Positions 1 to 11,800 of a DNA stretch of 64,000 bases are shown piece after piece. This DNA comes from JADGHX01 sp037200125. GTDB taxonomy: Bacteria > Pseudomonadota > Gammaproteobacteria > Steroidobacterales > Steroidobacteraceae. A program made the position numbers and the translations under genes. The notes beneath the pieces are model-generated. The model saw only the letters and a list, made by a program, of their open reading frames with translations, was not told the origin of the DNA and did no database searches. Location: assembly GCA_037200125.1 (NCBI GenBank), contig JBBCGS010000006.1, forward strand, positions 1 to 64,000, in the 5' to 3' direction. Numbering within the stretch: the stretch's first letter is position 1; each line of letters starts with the position of its first letter.

Positions 1-1956
<1,956 letters not shown>

Positions 1957-1957
1957 C

Positions 1958-3091
1958 GTGACGCCGGACGCAACCGCCAAGGGCTCTCGACCCGATCTTG
2001 CGGAAACCTATCGCCAGCAGCTGAAAGAACGGGGCTTTCGAGCGGACTCGGCTCAAGAAGCCGCTGTCCAGGCACTCAACGACCTGCGTCAACGCCTGCT
2101 GAAGAAGCCGCGCGCTTCCGCTTCCGGCGCGAGCAAGCTGCTGTCGAAGCTCGGCAAGCGCAAGCCAGTGAAGCCCGAGAAGGGCCTGTACCTGTGGGGC
2201 GGCGTCGGTCGGGGCAAGACGTGGCTCATGGATCTATTCTTCCAAAGCCTGCCGTTCGAAGAAAAGCGCCGTCGCCATTTCCACCGGTTCATGTATGACG
2301 TGCATGCGCAGCTGAAGGATCTTGCGAATCGCGAGTCGCCGCTCGAGATCGTTGCCGACAACATCGCTGCGGAGACGCGGGTGCTGTGCTTCGATGAGCT
2401 CTTCGTGTCCGACATCGCGGATGCGATGATTCTCGGCACGCTGCTCGATGCGCTGTCCCGGCGCGGCGTCTCGCTCGTGGCGACCTCGAACGTGCCGCCG
2501 AAGGACCTGTACAAGGAAGGGTTGCAGCGGGCGCGCTTCCTGCCCGCCATCAAGCTATTGGAAGATCACACGCGCGTGCTCGCGGTTGACGGCGGGACGG
2601 ACTATCGGCTTCGACAGCTCACACAAGCGGGCACGTACATCGCTTCCTCGGACCCGCAGGCTGATGCGCGGCTGAGCGGGCTGTTCGACGACCTTTCGGA
2701 TAGCGACCCGTGCGAAGGCGGCAGCGTCGAGATCGAAGGCCGCCCGATCCCCGTTGTGAAAGAGAGCGAAAACGTCATCTGGTTCGAGTTCGAAGCCTTG
2801 TGCGAAGGCCCGCGCAGCCAGAACGACTACATCGAAATCGCGCGCGAATACCAGAGCGTGATCGTTTCGCGCATCCCGGTGCTGACGGCCCAGCGCGAGA
2901 ACGCGGCGCGACGCTTCATCGCGCTCATCGATGAGCTCTACGACCGGCACGTCAACCTGATCGTCTCCGCCGCCGCTGCGCCCGAGGGCCTCTACAAAGG
3001 CGACCGACTCGACTTCGAGTTTCAGCGGACTGTTAGCCGGCTGACGGAGATGCAGAGCGAGGAGTACCTTGCGAGCGAGCATCGGCCCTAG
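1958..3091 (+). CDS. zapE: Cell division protein ZapE (AFG1-like ATPase)
   Basis: A 377-residue P-loop ATPase of the AFG1/ZapE family, which in E. coli modulates the FtsZ ring under low-oxygen or heat stress. The Walker A motif GGVGRGKT lies near residue 81. The Walker B region, FDELFVSDIADAM near 144, is the family hallmark. A sensor-type ATSN follows near 175. GTG is the start codon, one base after the acsA stop, which implies translational coupling. Length equals that of the E. coli protein. The functional link to acsA is not obvious and may be positional only. The downstream gene is convergent. Confidence 0.92.
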   Translation: MTPDATAKGSRPDLAETYRQQLKERGFRADSAQEAAVQALNDLRQRLLKKPRASASGASKLLSKLGKRKPVKPEKGLYLWGGVGRGKTWLMDLFFQSLPFEEKRRRHFHRFMYDVHAQLKDLANRESPLEIVADNIAAETRVLCFDELFVSDIADAMILGTLLDALSRRGVSLVATSNVPPKDLYKEGLQRARFLPAIKLLEDHTRVLAVDGGTDYRLRQLTQAGTYIASSDPQADARLSGLFDDLSDSDPCEGGSVEIEGRPIPVVKESENVIWFEFEALCEGPRSQNDYIEIAREYQSVIVSRIPVLTAQRENAARRFIALIDELYDRHVNLIVSAAAAPEGLYKGDRLDFEFQRTVSRLTEMQSEEYLASEHRP

Positions 3092-3129
3092 GGCGCGCCT
3101 GATGCGACCCTATTGGGTTTTAGAAAGAC

Positions 3130-3846
3130 CTAAGCCTCTGATTCTGAAGACGCGGCGCTCTCGTCATTTGGGTTCAATTGGGTTTTATCGCGCCCCGCGT
3201 ACCACTTCGATGCCCGGGTGGTGCCCTCCGACACGATCGCACCTTTTTCCTTCAGCTCTTTCAGCAGTGTCTTGATCTGATCACGACCCAGGGGCGATGG
3301 CACGCTGTCGCGCAGCTCATCGAACCCGGCGCCCTTTTCCCCATTCGCAATGATGTGCTGCAGAAGCCGCATCTTGTTCACGTCGCGATCCGAGCCTGAG
3401 GGCCACGCAGCGGCGGGGACATGATCGAGATCCGACAAGGTCGCGCCATCACACACCTCGGCGGAGAAGCCCGGACGGCTCTCGTCGAAGATTGCGCGAA
3501 GCATGTCGGCCGTCATCGGAGCCAAATCTTCGCCCGCTCGCATCCAGTACGCGCCTTCGGCGGACACCGGAACGCCAATCGTGCGAGCAGGCGCGGTAAA
3601 TACGACCACGCGCCCATCAGGGTGATGGATCTCTGTTGCGTCGACTCTCAGCCTCAGCCGCTCCACCAGCCCGGCCTTTGTACGCTCCAGATTCTCGAAC
3701 ACCGCGCTCCCGACCACGCGCCTTGGCCGCCGATCCGTCACGCCGAGGACGATCGACCCGCCGCCCTCGTTCGCGAGCGCCGCGCAGTATTTCCCCAACG
3801 TATCTTTCAGATTCCTGTCAGTGAAAAACGGCAGCGACTGCCACAA
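3130..3846 (-). CDS. AlbA_2/Schlafen-type putative DNA-binding protein, probably truncated
   Basis: The N-terminal half resembles the AlbA_2 (Schlafen-like) domain, with KYCAALANEGGGSIVLGV, GAYWMRAGEDL and a following PM motif. The C-terminal part reads as a winged helix (KMRLLQHIIANGEKG onward). The usual opening of this domain, an acidic/lysine stretch (E..EFK), is missing. The segment that normally joins the two domains is very short. Only a TTG start is available at 3846; the frame stays open upstream into the end of hppD without an ATG. I read this as a 5'-truncated and internally shortened family member lying 59 bp downstream of hppD. Function unknown. Confidence 0.6.
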   Translation of the reverse strand: MWQSLPFFTDRNLKDTLGKYCAALANEGGGSIVLGVTDRRPRRVVGSAVFENLERTKAGLVERLRLRVDATEIHHPDGRVVVFTAPARTIGVPVSAEGAYWMRAGEDLAPMTADMLRAIFDESRPGFSAEVCDGATLSDLDHVPAAAWPSGSDRDVNKMRLLQHIIANGEKGAGFDELRDSVPSPLGRDQIKTLLKELKEKGAIVSEGTTRASKWYAGRDKTQLNPNDESAASSESEA

Positions 3847-3905
3847 GGGAAAAACGCAGTAAATCGCATGTACCGGAACTCGCTGGCGGCGACGCGGCCC
3901 CCCCT

Positions 3906-4952
3906 CTAGATGACCCCGCGACGAATCTGATCGAGCTCGATGGATTCAAACAACGCGCGGAAATTGCCCTCGCCAAATCCCTCATTGCCTTTGCGCTGGA
4001 TGATCTCGAAGAAGATCGGCCCGATGACGTTCTGCGTGAATATCTGCAGCAACACGCCCTCGCCCTTCTGCGGATTGCCGTCGATGAGGATGCGCCGTCG
4101 GGCCAACTCTTCCAGCTTCTCCACGTGCCCGGGCACACGGGCCTCGACACCTTCGTAGTACGTGTCAGGCGAGTCCTGAAACGCCACACCCTGCCGACGT
4201 AGCATATCGACCGTGCGATAGATATCCGTCGACGCGAGCGCGATGTGCTGGATGCCCTCGCCGTGATACTCCCGCAGGTATTCCTCGATCTGGCTCTTGT
4301 CGTCCTGGGATTCGTTGATGGGAATCCGGATCTTGCCGCAAGGGCTCGTCATGGCGCGCGAAAAGAGCCCGGTCTTCTTGCCCTCGATGTCGAAGTAGCG
4401 AATCTCGCGGAAGTTGAACAGCTTCTCGTAGAAGCCCGCCCAGGTGTTCATGCCGCCGCGGTTCACGTTGTGAGTGAGGTGATCGATATACGCAAGCCCT
4501 GCGGACTCGGCGCCGGCCGTGGGCGCCACCGGCCGGAAGTCGACGTCGTATATCGAACTGTCGCCATACCGGTCGACCAGATAAATGAGCGAGCCGCCGA
4601 TGCCCTGAATGCTGGGAATGTTCAGCTCCATCGGCCCGGCGGTGGCCGGCCCCGGCTTTGCGCCGAGCTCGATGGCGCGCTTGTACGCAAACGCCGCGTC
4701 CTTCACCCGAAAAGCCATCGCGCACGCGGACGGGCCGTGCTGGCGCGCGAACGCCTGCGCGAACGAATCGGCTTCCGCGTTGATGATGAAGTTGATGTCC
4801 CCCTGCCGATGCAGCGTGACGTTCTTGGATCGGTGCCGGGCGACCACCGGAAACCCCAGCCGTTCGAACAGGGTGCGCAGGAGCGCCGGATCCGGCGCCG
4901 TGTACTCCACGAACTCGAAGCCATCCGTGCCCATCGGGTTATCGACGCTCAT
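3906..4952 (-). CDS. hppD: 4-hydroxyphenylpyruvate dioxygenase
   Basis: Converts 4-hydroxyphenylpyruvate to homogentisate in tyrosine catabolism. The 348 residues hold two vicinal-oxygen-chelate modules. The three expected iron ligands can be seen: His in YIDHLTHNV, His in GIQHIALAS and Glu in FFEIIQRKG. The start is the ATG at 4952, preceded by GGAG six bases upstream; an upstream extension of the frame runs through the divergent regulator and is not coding. The gene is transcribed away from a MarR-family regulator, and a palindrome sits in the shared 54-bp gap. No other homogentisate pathway gene is in this window. Confidence 0.95.
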   Translation of the reverse strand: MSVDNPMGTDGFEFVEYTAPDPALLRTLFERLGFPVVARHRSKNVTLHRQGDINFIINAEADSFAQAFARQHGPSACAMAFRVKDAAFAYKRAIELGAKPGPATAGPMELNIPSIQGIGGSLIYLVDRYGDSSIYDVDFRPVAPTAGAESAGLAYIDHLTHNVNRGGMNTWAGFYEKLFNFREIRYFDIEGKKTGLFSRAMTSPCGKIRIPINESQDDKSQIEEYLREYHGEGIQHIALASTDIYRTVDMLRRQGVAFQDSPDTYYEGVEARVPGHVEKLEELARRRILIDGNPQKGEGVLLQIFTQNVIGPIFFEIIQRKGNEGFGEGNFRALFESIELDQIRRGVI

Positions 4953-4970
4953 GACTCGCTCCGGAAAATA

Positions 4971-4984
4971 GTTACAATTGCAAC
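4971..4984. promoter_or_regulatory. Candidate MarR operator in the hppD promoter
   Basis: GTTACAATTGCAAC is an inverted repeat with one mismatched pair (positions 4 and 11), in the gap between hppD and marR. Read on the minus strand it fills the 17-base spacer between a TTATTA -35-like box and a TATTTT -10-like box ahead of hppD. Repression of hppD, and perhaps of the regulator itself, is the simplest reading. Confidence 0.55.
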
Positions 4985-5006
4985 AAATAATAACGCGTGA
5001 GACTCC

Positions 5007-5471
5007 ATGGCTAAAGCGACCACGCTCGAACTGGACCGGTTCCTGCCGTACCGGCTGTCCGTTCTGTCGAATATCGTCAGTACCGCCATCTCCGGGGCGT
5101 ATGAGAAGCGCTTCGGGCTGACGATCCCGGAGTGGCGCGTCATGGCCGTGCTGGCCATGACCCCCGACCTGTCGGCGGCCGAAGTCGCCCAGCGGACCGC
5201 CATGGACAAGGTCGCGGTCAGTCGCGCGGTGGCCTCCCTGCTCAAAGAGCGCCGAATCGTCCGGAAAACCGCGCGCGCGGACCGGCGCCGCTCGCTCCTG
5301 CGACTTTCGTCGGCCGGCCGAAGGGTCTACGCCCAGGTCGTTCCGGTCGCGCTCGACTACGAAAGGGATCTGCTTGCGCCCCTCACCCAGAAGGATCGCG
5401 AGGCCGTCGATCGTGCAGTTCGCATTCTGCTGGGTCGGGCTGCGGAAATCGGCCCCGCGCACACGGCCTGA
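5007..5471 (+). CDS. MarR-family transcriptional regulator
   Basis: A 154-residue winged-helix regulator. The recognition region spans roughly residues 55-85 (AAEVAQRTAMDKVAVSRAVASL), followed by the basic wing RADRRRSLLRLS typical of MarR proteins. It is divergent from hppD with a palindrome in the shared promoter, so control of tyrosine/aromatic catabolism is inferred. Proteins of this type usually release DNA on binding an aromatic ligand; which ligand is unknown here. The pyruvate dehydrogenase operon begins 70 bp downstream behind its own promoter. Confidence 0.88.
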   Translation: MAKATTLELDRFLPYRLSVLSNIVSTAISGAYEKRFGLTIPEWRVMAVLAMTPDLSAAEVAQRTAMDKVAVSRAVASLLKERRIVRKTARADRRRSLLRLSSAGRRVYAQVVPVALDYERDLLAPLTQKDREAVDRAVRILLGRAAEIGPAHTA

Positions 5472-5509
5472 CTCCTCCTGCGGATGGCAGAAGGGCGGAA
5501 GCCCTCATG

Positions 5510-5515
5510 TATAAT
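5510..5515 (+). promoter_or_regulatory. Putative -10 box of the pdhABC operon
   Basis: A perfect TATAAT lies 27 bases before the TTG start of pdhA. No good -35 box is seen 17 bases upstream, so an activator may be needed. A 10-bp palindrome GGGGTACCCC (5530-5539) overlaps the Shine-Dalgarno AGGGG. Confidence 0.5.
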
Positions 5516-5541
5516 CCCGCGCCGTCCAAGGGGTACCCCGT

Positions 5542-6621
5542 TTGAAGACAGTCGCCGAATTCGAGATTCAGTATCACCAGTTTCTCGATGCCGAGGGGCG
5601 GGCCCTCGGTCCGCTCCCCGAGTTCGCAAACGACCCCGCGGAACTGCTGAAGATGTACCGGCTCATGACGCTGGTACGCACCTTTGACACCAAGTGCGTC
5701 AACCTCCAGCGCACCGGCAAGCTTGGAACATACGCATCCTGCCTGGGCCATGAGGCCACGCATGTCGGCGTTGGCGCGGCCATGCGGCCGGACGACGTGC
5801 TGGCGCCGGTCTACCGCGAATACGGCTCGCAGCTCTGGCGCGGCGTGAAGATGTCTGAAATCCTGACTTACTGGGGTGGCGACGAGCGCGGCAACGACTT
5901 CTCGGTCCCTCGACAGGATTTCGCCTGGAACGTGCCGATCGGCTCCGGCGTGCTGCACGCGGCAGGCGCCGCCATGGCCTTCAAGATTCGCGGCGAGAAA
6001 CGCTGCGCCGTGGCCTACATCGGCGACGGTGGCACGTCCCAGGGCTCGTTCTACGAAGCGATGAACCTCGCCGGCGCACGCAACCTGCCGGTGGTCTACG
6101 TCATCGTGAACAACGGGTGGGCCATTTCGGTGCCCATCGAAGCGCAGACGGCCACGCGCACTCTGGCCCAGAAGGCCATCGCCGCCGGCATTCCCGGCGT
6201 GCAGGTCGATGGCAACGACATCATCGCCGTCCGCCACATCATGAATGAAGCGCTGGCGACCGCGCGTGCGGGCAAGGGCCCGACGGTCGTCGAAGCGGTC
6301 ACGTACCGGCTCAGCGATCACACGACCGCGGACGATGCCAGTCGCTACCGCCGCGAACAGGAAGTGAAGGCCGCATGGCGCACCGAGCCCCTGCTTCGCG
6401 CCCGCGCCTACCTCGTCGAGGCCGGCGCGTGGGACGACGCGCGCGAAGAAGAGCTGAAAACCAGCTGCGCGAAAGACGTCGATGCGGCGGTGGAGGTCTA
6501 CCTCAACACCGGCAAGCAATCGACGGACAGCATGTTCGACTTCCTCTTCGCGAGATTGCCGAAGAGCACGCTGGCCCAGCGCGAGCTCGCGCGGCGTTAT
6601 GCCGCGTCGAGTGGCCACTGA
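5542..6621 (+). CDS. pdhA: Pyruvate dehydrogenase E1 component, alpha subunit
   Basis: Thiamine-diphosphate-dependent E1-alpha of the alpha2beta2 type, 359 residues. The ThDP motif runs from GDGGTSQGSFYEA to NNGWAIS around residues 162-195. The phosphorylation-loop-like region YRLSDHTTADDASRYR lies near 255. With E1-beta and E2 it decarboxylates a 2-oxo acid; the sequence looks like the pyruvate type, but a branched-chain substrate cannot be excluded. The start is TTG at 5542, placed 8 bases after AGGGG; no ATG or GTG fits better. It opens a three-gene operon, and no E3 gene is present. Confidence 0.88.
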   Translation: MKTVAEFEIQYHQFLDAEGRALGPLPEFANDPAELLKMYRLMTLVRTFDTKCVNLQRTGKLGTYASCLGHEATHVGVGAAMRPDDVLAPVYREYGSQLWRGVKMSEILTYWGGDERGNDFSVPRQDFAWNVPIGSGVLHAAGAAMAFKIRGEKRCAVAYIGDGGTSQGSFYEAMNLAGARNLPVVYVIVNNGWAISVPIEAQTATRTLAQKAIAAGIPGVQVDGNDIIAVRHIMNEALATARAGKGPTVVEAVTYRLSDHTTADDASRYRREQEVKAAWRTEPLLRARAYLVEAGAWDDAREEELKTSCAKDVDAAVEVYLNTGKQSTDSMFDFLFARLPKSTLAQRELARRYAASSGH

Positions 6622-6636
6622 GGTCAGCGGGAGCTC

Positions 6637-7615
6637 ATGGCAAAACTCACGATGATCGAAGCCATCAACCGCGCGCACGCATGGGAGATGGCCCACGACC
6701 CGACTGTCGTCGTCATAGGCGAAGACATCGGGATCAACGGCGGCGTGTTTCGCGCGACCGCCGGCCTGCAGGAAAGATTCGGCAAGGATCGCGTCCAGGA
6801 TACGCCGCTCGCCGAAGGCATGATCGCCGGCATGTCGATCGGCATGGCGAGCCAGGGCCTGCGCCCGATCGCGGAGATCCAGTTCATGGGGTTCATCTAC
6901 CCCGCGATGGATCAGATCGCGAACCACATGGCCCGCATGCGCCATCGCACTCGCGGGCGCATGACGCTGCCAATCGTCTTACGAATGCCCCACGGCGGCG
7001 GCATTCACGCACCCGAGCATCATTCGGAGAGTCTCGAGGCGATGCTCGCGCATCACCCGGGCCTGCGCGTGGTGTGTCCGTCATCGCCGGCGCGCGCGTA
7101 CGGCCTGCTGCTCGCCGCCATTCGCGAGCCGGATCCGGTGATGTTCCTCGAGCCGACTCGACTCTATCGCCTCGTGCGCCAGGAAGTGGCGGACGACGGT
7201 ACCGCCCTGCCTCTCGATCTGTGCTTCCGCCTGCGTGAAGGCACTGACGTCACGCTCGTGACGTGGGGCGCGATGACGTTCGAGGTGATGCGCGCGGCCG
7301 AGCAGTTGCAGAACGATGGCGTGAGCTGCGAAGTCATCGATCTCGCCACGCTCTCGCCGATCGATCACGACACTATTCTGGAGTCCGTCGGAAAAAACGG
7401 GTCGGCTCGTCATCGTGCACGAGGCGCCCCGCAACTGCGGCATCGGCGCGGAAATTGCGGCACACGTGGCGGAGCATGGGCTCTACGACCTGCAGGCGCC
7501 CATCCAGCGCGTGACGGGTTACGACACGATCATGCCGCTCTTCCGGCTGGAGTTTGATTACATCCCGAGCGTCGCGCGCATCACGGACGCCGTTCGGGCC
7601 ACGTTGGCGGGGTAG
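6637..7615 (+). pseudogene. pdhB: Pyruvate dehydrogenase E1 component, beta subunit (single-base frameshift)
   Basis: Residues 1-250 are a normal E1-beta, with GEDIGINGGVFRAT, HGGGIHAPEHHSES and a transketolase C-terminal domain. The frame then fails at an A6 run (7392-7397). Reading from base 7397 in the +1 frame restores the expected ending: TGRLVIVHEAPRNCGIGAEI, then the C-terminus at the stop at 7615. Deleting one A repairs the gene, giving about 325 residues, the usual size. The same stretch left unrepaired runs on to 7557 with an arginine-rich, non-homologous tail. A homopolymer sequencing error is as likely as a true mutation. pdhA and pdhC on either side are intact. Confidence 0.88.
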
Positions 7616-7635
7616 ACCTGCGCGGAGGCGCTTGC

Positions 7636-8859
7636 ATGGCTACATTTAATCTTCCTGATCTCGGTGAAGGCCTGGCGGAAGCGGAAATCGTCCGCTGGCA
7701 CGTCAAGGTCGGCGACACCATCAAGGTGGACGAGCCGATGGTGGCGCTCGAAACGGCCAAGGCCGTCGTCGAGGTGCCTTCCCCTTACACCGGCCGCGTC
7801 CAAACGCTGCATGGCAAGCCTGGCGATGTAGTCGCCACCGGCGCGCCGCTGGTCGAGTTCGAGCTGCCAGCGGGCGCATCCCCCGCCGCCGCGCCGAAGA
7901 AAGAAGCGGCCGCCGCGAAAAAGGCGGACACGGGCACGGTCGTCGGCAACATGCCGACGAGCGATGAAGAGCTCGTCGAGAACGCCGTCGCCGGCAGCGA
8001 CATCGCGCCGTCGCGGGATCGCATTCGAGCGGCCCCCGCCGTTCGCGCGCTCGCCAAGCGGCTGGGCGTCGACCTCGCAACCATCAATGGCAGCGGGCGC
8101 GGCGGCCTCATCACCGTGGACGATGTCATGGAATCGTCCGGCCCAACGTCGATGCACGCGGCCGCGACGGTCACGGCGCTCAAGACGCCGGCCCCCGTTC
8201 CACGCACACCCACGATCCCGCCGACCGGGGAGGCCGAGAAAATTCGCGGCCTGCGCCGGGCCATGCACCAGACGATGAGCCTGTCGCGCGATAACGTCAT
8301 GAACTGCACCGTGTTCGACGATGCGGATCTGCACGAGTGGCGCAAAGGCCAGGACATCACCGTCCGCGTCATGCGCGCGATCGGCGTCGCCGCCGCCGCG
8401 GAGCCCGCGCTCAACGCGTGGTACGACGGTGAAAACCAGACGCGCCGGATCATGTCGCGTGTCGACGTCGCGATGGCCGTGGACTCCTCGGAAGGGTTGC
8501 TCGTTCCCGTCGTGCGCGACGTGCAGCGTCCGACCGCCGAAGTGCGCGCCGATGTGAATCGGCTCAAGGCCGCCGCGCGCGATCGCACCGTCGCGCCGGA
8601 AGACCTGCGCGACTTCACTTTCATGCTCTCGAACTTCGGAATGATCGCTGGGCGTTACGGAACACCGGTCGTCGTGCCGCCCGCCGTCGCCATCCTCGGC
8701 TGCGGCCGATTGAATCACGACGTCGTCGCGGTGATGGGCGCCATCGAAGCGCACCTGCGCATGCCGCTCTCGCTCACCTTCGACCACCGATGCGTGACAG
8801 GGGGCGAGGCCGTGAGGTTCCTCGCGGCGTTCATCCGCGACCTGCAGAAGAGTACTTGA
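7636..8859 (+). CDS. pdhC: Dihydrolipoamide acetyltransferase (E2) of the pyruvate dehydrogenase complex
   Basis: A 407-residue E2. It holds one N-terminal lipoyl domain (lipoylated Lys in ETAKAVVEV near residue 43), then an Ala/Pro/Lys linker. An E3-binding domain follows near 130-165 (RAAPAVRALAKRLGVDL), and last the catalytic acyltransferase domain. The family active-site motif HxxxDG reads HRCVTGG here, so the Asp is replaced by Thr; I believe related E2 subfamilies share this. A GGAGG lies 8 bases before the ATG. The downstream glutamate dehydrogenase starts just after the stop. Confidence 0.92.
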   Translation: MATFNLPDLGEGLAEAEIVRWHVKVGDTIKVDEPMVALETAKAVVEVPSPYTGRVQTLHGKPGDVVATGAPLVEFELPAGASPAAAPKKEAAAAKKADTGTVVGNMPTSDEELVENAVAGSDIAPSRDRIRAAPAVRALAKRLGVDLATINGSGRGGLITVDDVMESSGPTSMHAAATVTALKTPAPVPRTPTIPPTGEAEKIRGLRRAMHQTMSLSRDNVMNCTVFDDADLHEWRKGQDITVRVMRAIGVAAAAEPALNAWYDGENQTRRIMSRVDVAMAVDSSEGLLVPVVRDVQRPTAEVRADVNRLKAAARDRTVAPEDLRDFTFMLSNFGMIAGRYGTPVVVPPAVAILGCGRLNHDVVAVMGAIEAHLRMPLSLTFDHRCVTGGEAVRFLAAFIRDLQKST

Positions 8860-8861
8860 CC

Positions 8862-11800
8862 GTGGCAGCGCGGTCCCAGGCCACGGAACACGGCCTTCTC
8901 CGCGGAATTCCGGCGGCGCGAATCCGGTTGATCGAGCGAATTGCCGCCGAGGCGCGCCAGCGCATCGCCGGCACGGCGCTCGACCTGCGCCGCCGATTCC
9001 TGCGCGCCTACTACCGTGGCGTAGGCGAAGAAGACCTCTCCCAGCGCGCGCCGACCGAGCTTGCGCAAATGGCGTTGCGCCATCTCGAAACCGGCCACAA
9101 GCGCCCGGGCGGTCACCCGCTCGTTGAAGTCTTCAACCCTGAAGAGGGCGTCAACGGGCTGTCTTCGCCGCACACGGTCGTCACGATCGTGACGGACGAC
9201 ATGCCGTTCCTCGTCGATTCGCTGGGCGTTGCGTTCAGCAAGTCGGGGCTCGCGATTCATCTGCTGGTTCATCCCGTGCTCTGGGTGAAGCGAGATGGGC
9301 GTGGCAAGTTGCTGGAAGTGGCGGGCGGGCCGGAAGACGGCGCGCGCAGCGAATCCTGGCAGCTTTACGAGATCGATCGGCAGGTCGACCCGTCGCGGCT
9401 TGCGGCTCTCAAAGAGAAGCTGGAAGGCGTTCTCGGCGACGTGAAGCGCGCGGTCGAGGACTGGCCCGCCATGCGAGAACGCGTGCGCGAGGTTACCGAA
9501 AGTCTTCGGAGCGATCCGCCGCCCTTGCCGATAGAAGAAATCGAAGAAGGCCACGCGCTGCTCGAATGGATGGGAGCGCAGCACTTCGTGTTTCTGGGCT
9601 ACCGGCACTATCGGCTCACGCGCGGAGCGAGCTCCGACCGGCTGTCGTCCGATGCACGCTCGGGGCTCGGCATTCTGAGAACCGGCAGCGGCGATGCGGG
9701 CCGCCCGAAATCCACCACGCTCAAAGGCGAAGTGCGCGATCACGCGCGCGCCCGCGAGCTGCTGATCATCACCAAGGCGAACTCGACGGCCACGGTCCAT
9801 CGCGGCACGTACCTCGATTACGTTGGGGTGAAGACGTTCGGTCCGCGCGGCGAGGTCACGGGCGAGCATCGTTTCCTCGGGCTCTGGACTTCCACCGCGT
9901 ACCACAGCAGCCCGCACGACATTCCGGTGCTGCGGAAGAAGGTCGACCGCGTCGTCGATCACTTCGCGCTCGATCCGGCGAGCCATGACGCGAAGGCCGT
10001 GCGCAACGTACTGGAGACCTATCCGCGCGACGAGCTGTTCCAGGCGAGCGTGGCGGATCTGATCCGCATTTCGCGTGGAGTCGTGAATCTCTACGAGCGG
10101 CGCACGGTGCGCCTGCTTACGCGACGCGACCCCTACCATCGCTTTTACTCGTGTCTCATCTACGTGCCGCGCGATCGATACAACACCGAAGTGCGCCTCG
10201 CGATCGAGCAGATCGTGGCGCAAGGCTTCGACGGCACGCAGGTCGAGTCGCAGGTGCAGATTTCGGATTCGAACCATGCACGCTTGCACGTCGTGGTGCG
10301 AACCGATCCAAACGATCGTCGCACCGTCGACATCCACGCGTTGGAAGAGCGGATCGCGCACGCGACGACCACCTGGAACGATCGCCTGCGCGCCGTGCTC
10401 ATCGGCAAGCGGGATGAAGCGAGCGCCCTCGCACTCGCCACTCGCTATCGCCGCGTGCTCCCCATGGCCTATGAGGAAGACGTCGATCCGGCGGATGCGC
10501 TCGAAGACCTCGCGAACCTCGAATCCCTGCGCACCGACAGCCAGGGGCTGCGGCTGAATCTCTACCGCCCGCGCCAGCAGCGCTCCGACCGGCTGCACAT
10601 GAAGCTCACCAAGCTTGGTGAGCCGCTGCCGATTTCCGACCTGCTGCCGATGCTCGAGAATTTCGGGCTGCGCGTGATCTCCGAGCGGCCCTATGAGCTT
10701 GCGTGGCCCGAAGGCGGCGCCGCGTGGATCCAGGACTTCGAGCTCGAGCATCGCGAGAAGGCGCGCGTCGATCTCGCGCGCATCGAGACGCCGTTCCGCG
10801 AAGCCTTCGCAGCGACGCTGTCGGGTGAGGTCGAGAACGACGGATTCAATCGGCTGCTGCTCGCCGCGAGTCTCGACGCGCGGGAAATCGTGGTGATGCG
10901 CGCCTACTGCAAATATCTGTTGCAGACTGGCGTGCCCTTCAGCCAGGCGAGCATCGAGCGGACGCTGACGAACAACGCCAGCATTGCGCAGAGCCTGGTG
11001 CGTTTGTTCGAGACTTCGTTCGATCCGGCAGGGTCGAAGCAGTCGGGTGCGCGCGCGGAGAAGATCGTCAGCGGCATTCGCACCGCGCTCGACAGCGTCG
11101 CGAGCCTTGATGAAGATCGCATCCTGCGTTCGTATCTGAACATCGTGCAGGCGACGCTTCGCACGAACTTCTACCAGCCGGGCGCGGACGGGAAGCCAAA
11201 GAGCTACGTCTCGTTCAAGCTCGATCCGCGGAAGATCCCCGACCTGCCGCTGCCGCGGCCGAAGTACGAGATCTTCGTGTACAGCCCGCGCGTCGAAGGC
11301 GTGCACCTGCGCATGGGCGACGTCGCGCGCGGCGGCCTGCGCTGGTCCGATCGGCGCGAGGACTTCCGTACCGAAGTGCTCGGGCTCATGAAGGCCCAGA
11401 ACGTGAAGAACACCGTGATCGTGCCAGTGGGCGCGAAGGGCGGATTCTTCCCCAAGCGGCTGCCCACGGGGCCGCGCGATGCGATCCAGGCCGAAGGCAT
11501 CGCCTGCTATCAGACTTTCATTCGCGCGCTGCTCGATGTCACGGACAACATCGTCAACGGGCGCATCGTCGCGCCGACGCGCGTCGTCCGTCGCGATGGG
11601 GACGATCCCTATCTCGTCGTCGCCGCGGACAAGGGCACGGCCAGCTTCTCGGACATCGCGAACGCCCTCTCGATCGAATACGGCTTCTGGCTCGGCGACG
11701 CCTTCGCGTCGGGCGGGTCGGCCGGCTATGACCACAAGAAGATGGCCATTACCGCGCGCGGCGGCTGGGAGTGCGTGAAGCGGCACTTCCGCGAGCTCGG

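Noticed and set aside
5530..5539. GGGGTACCCC palindrome over the pdhA ribosome-binding site
   Set aside because: Too short, with no loop for an RNA hairpin and no second copy; not called an operator.
7390..7398. A AAA AAC slippery heptamer in phase in pdhB
   Set aside because: It would promote -1 slippage, but the conserved C-terminus lies in the +1 frame, so programmed -1 frameshifting does not explain the break.
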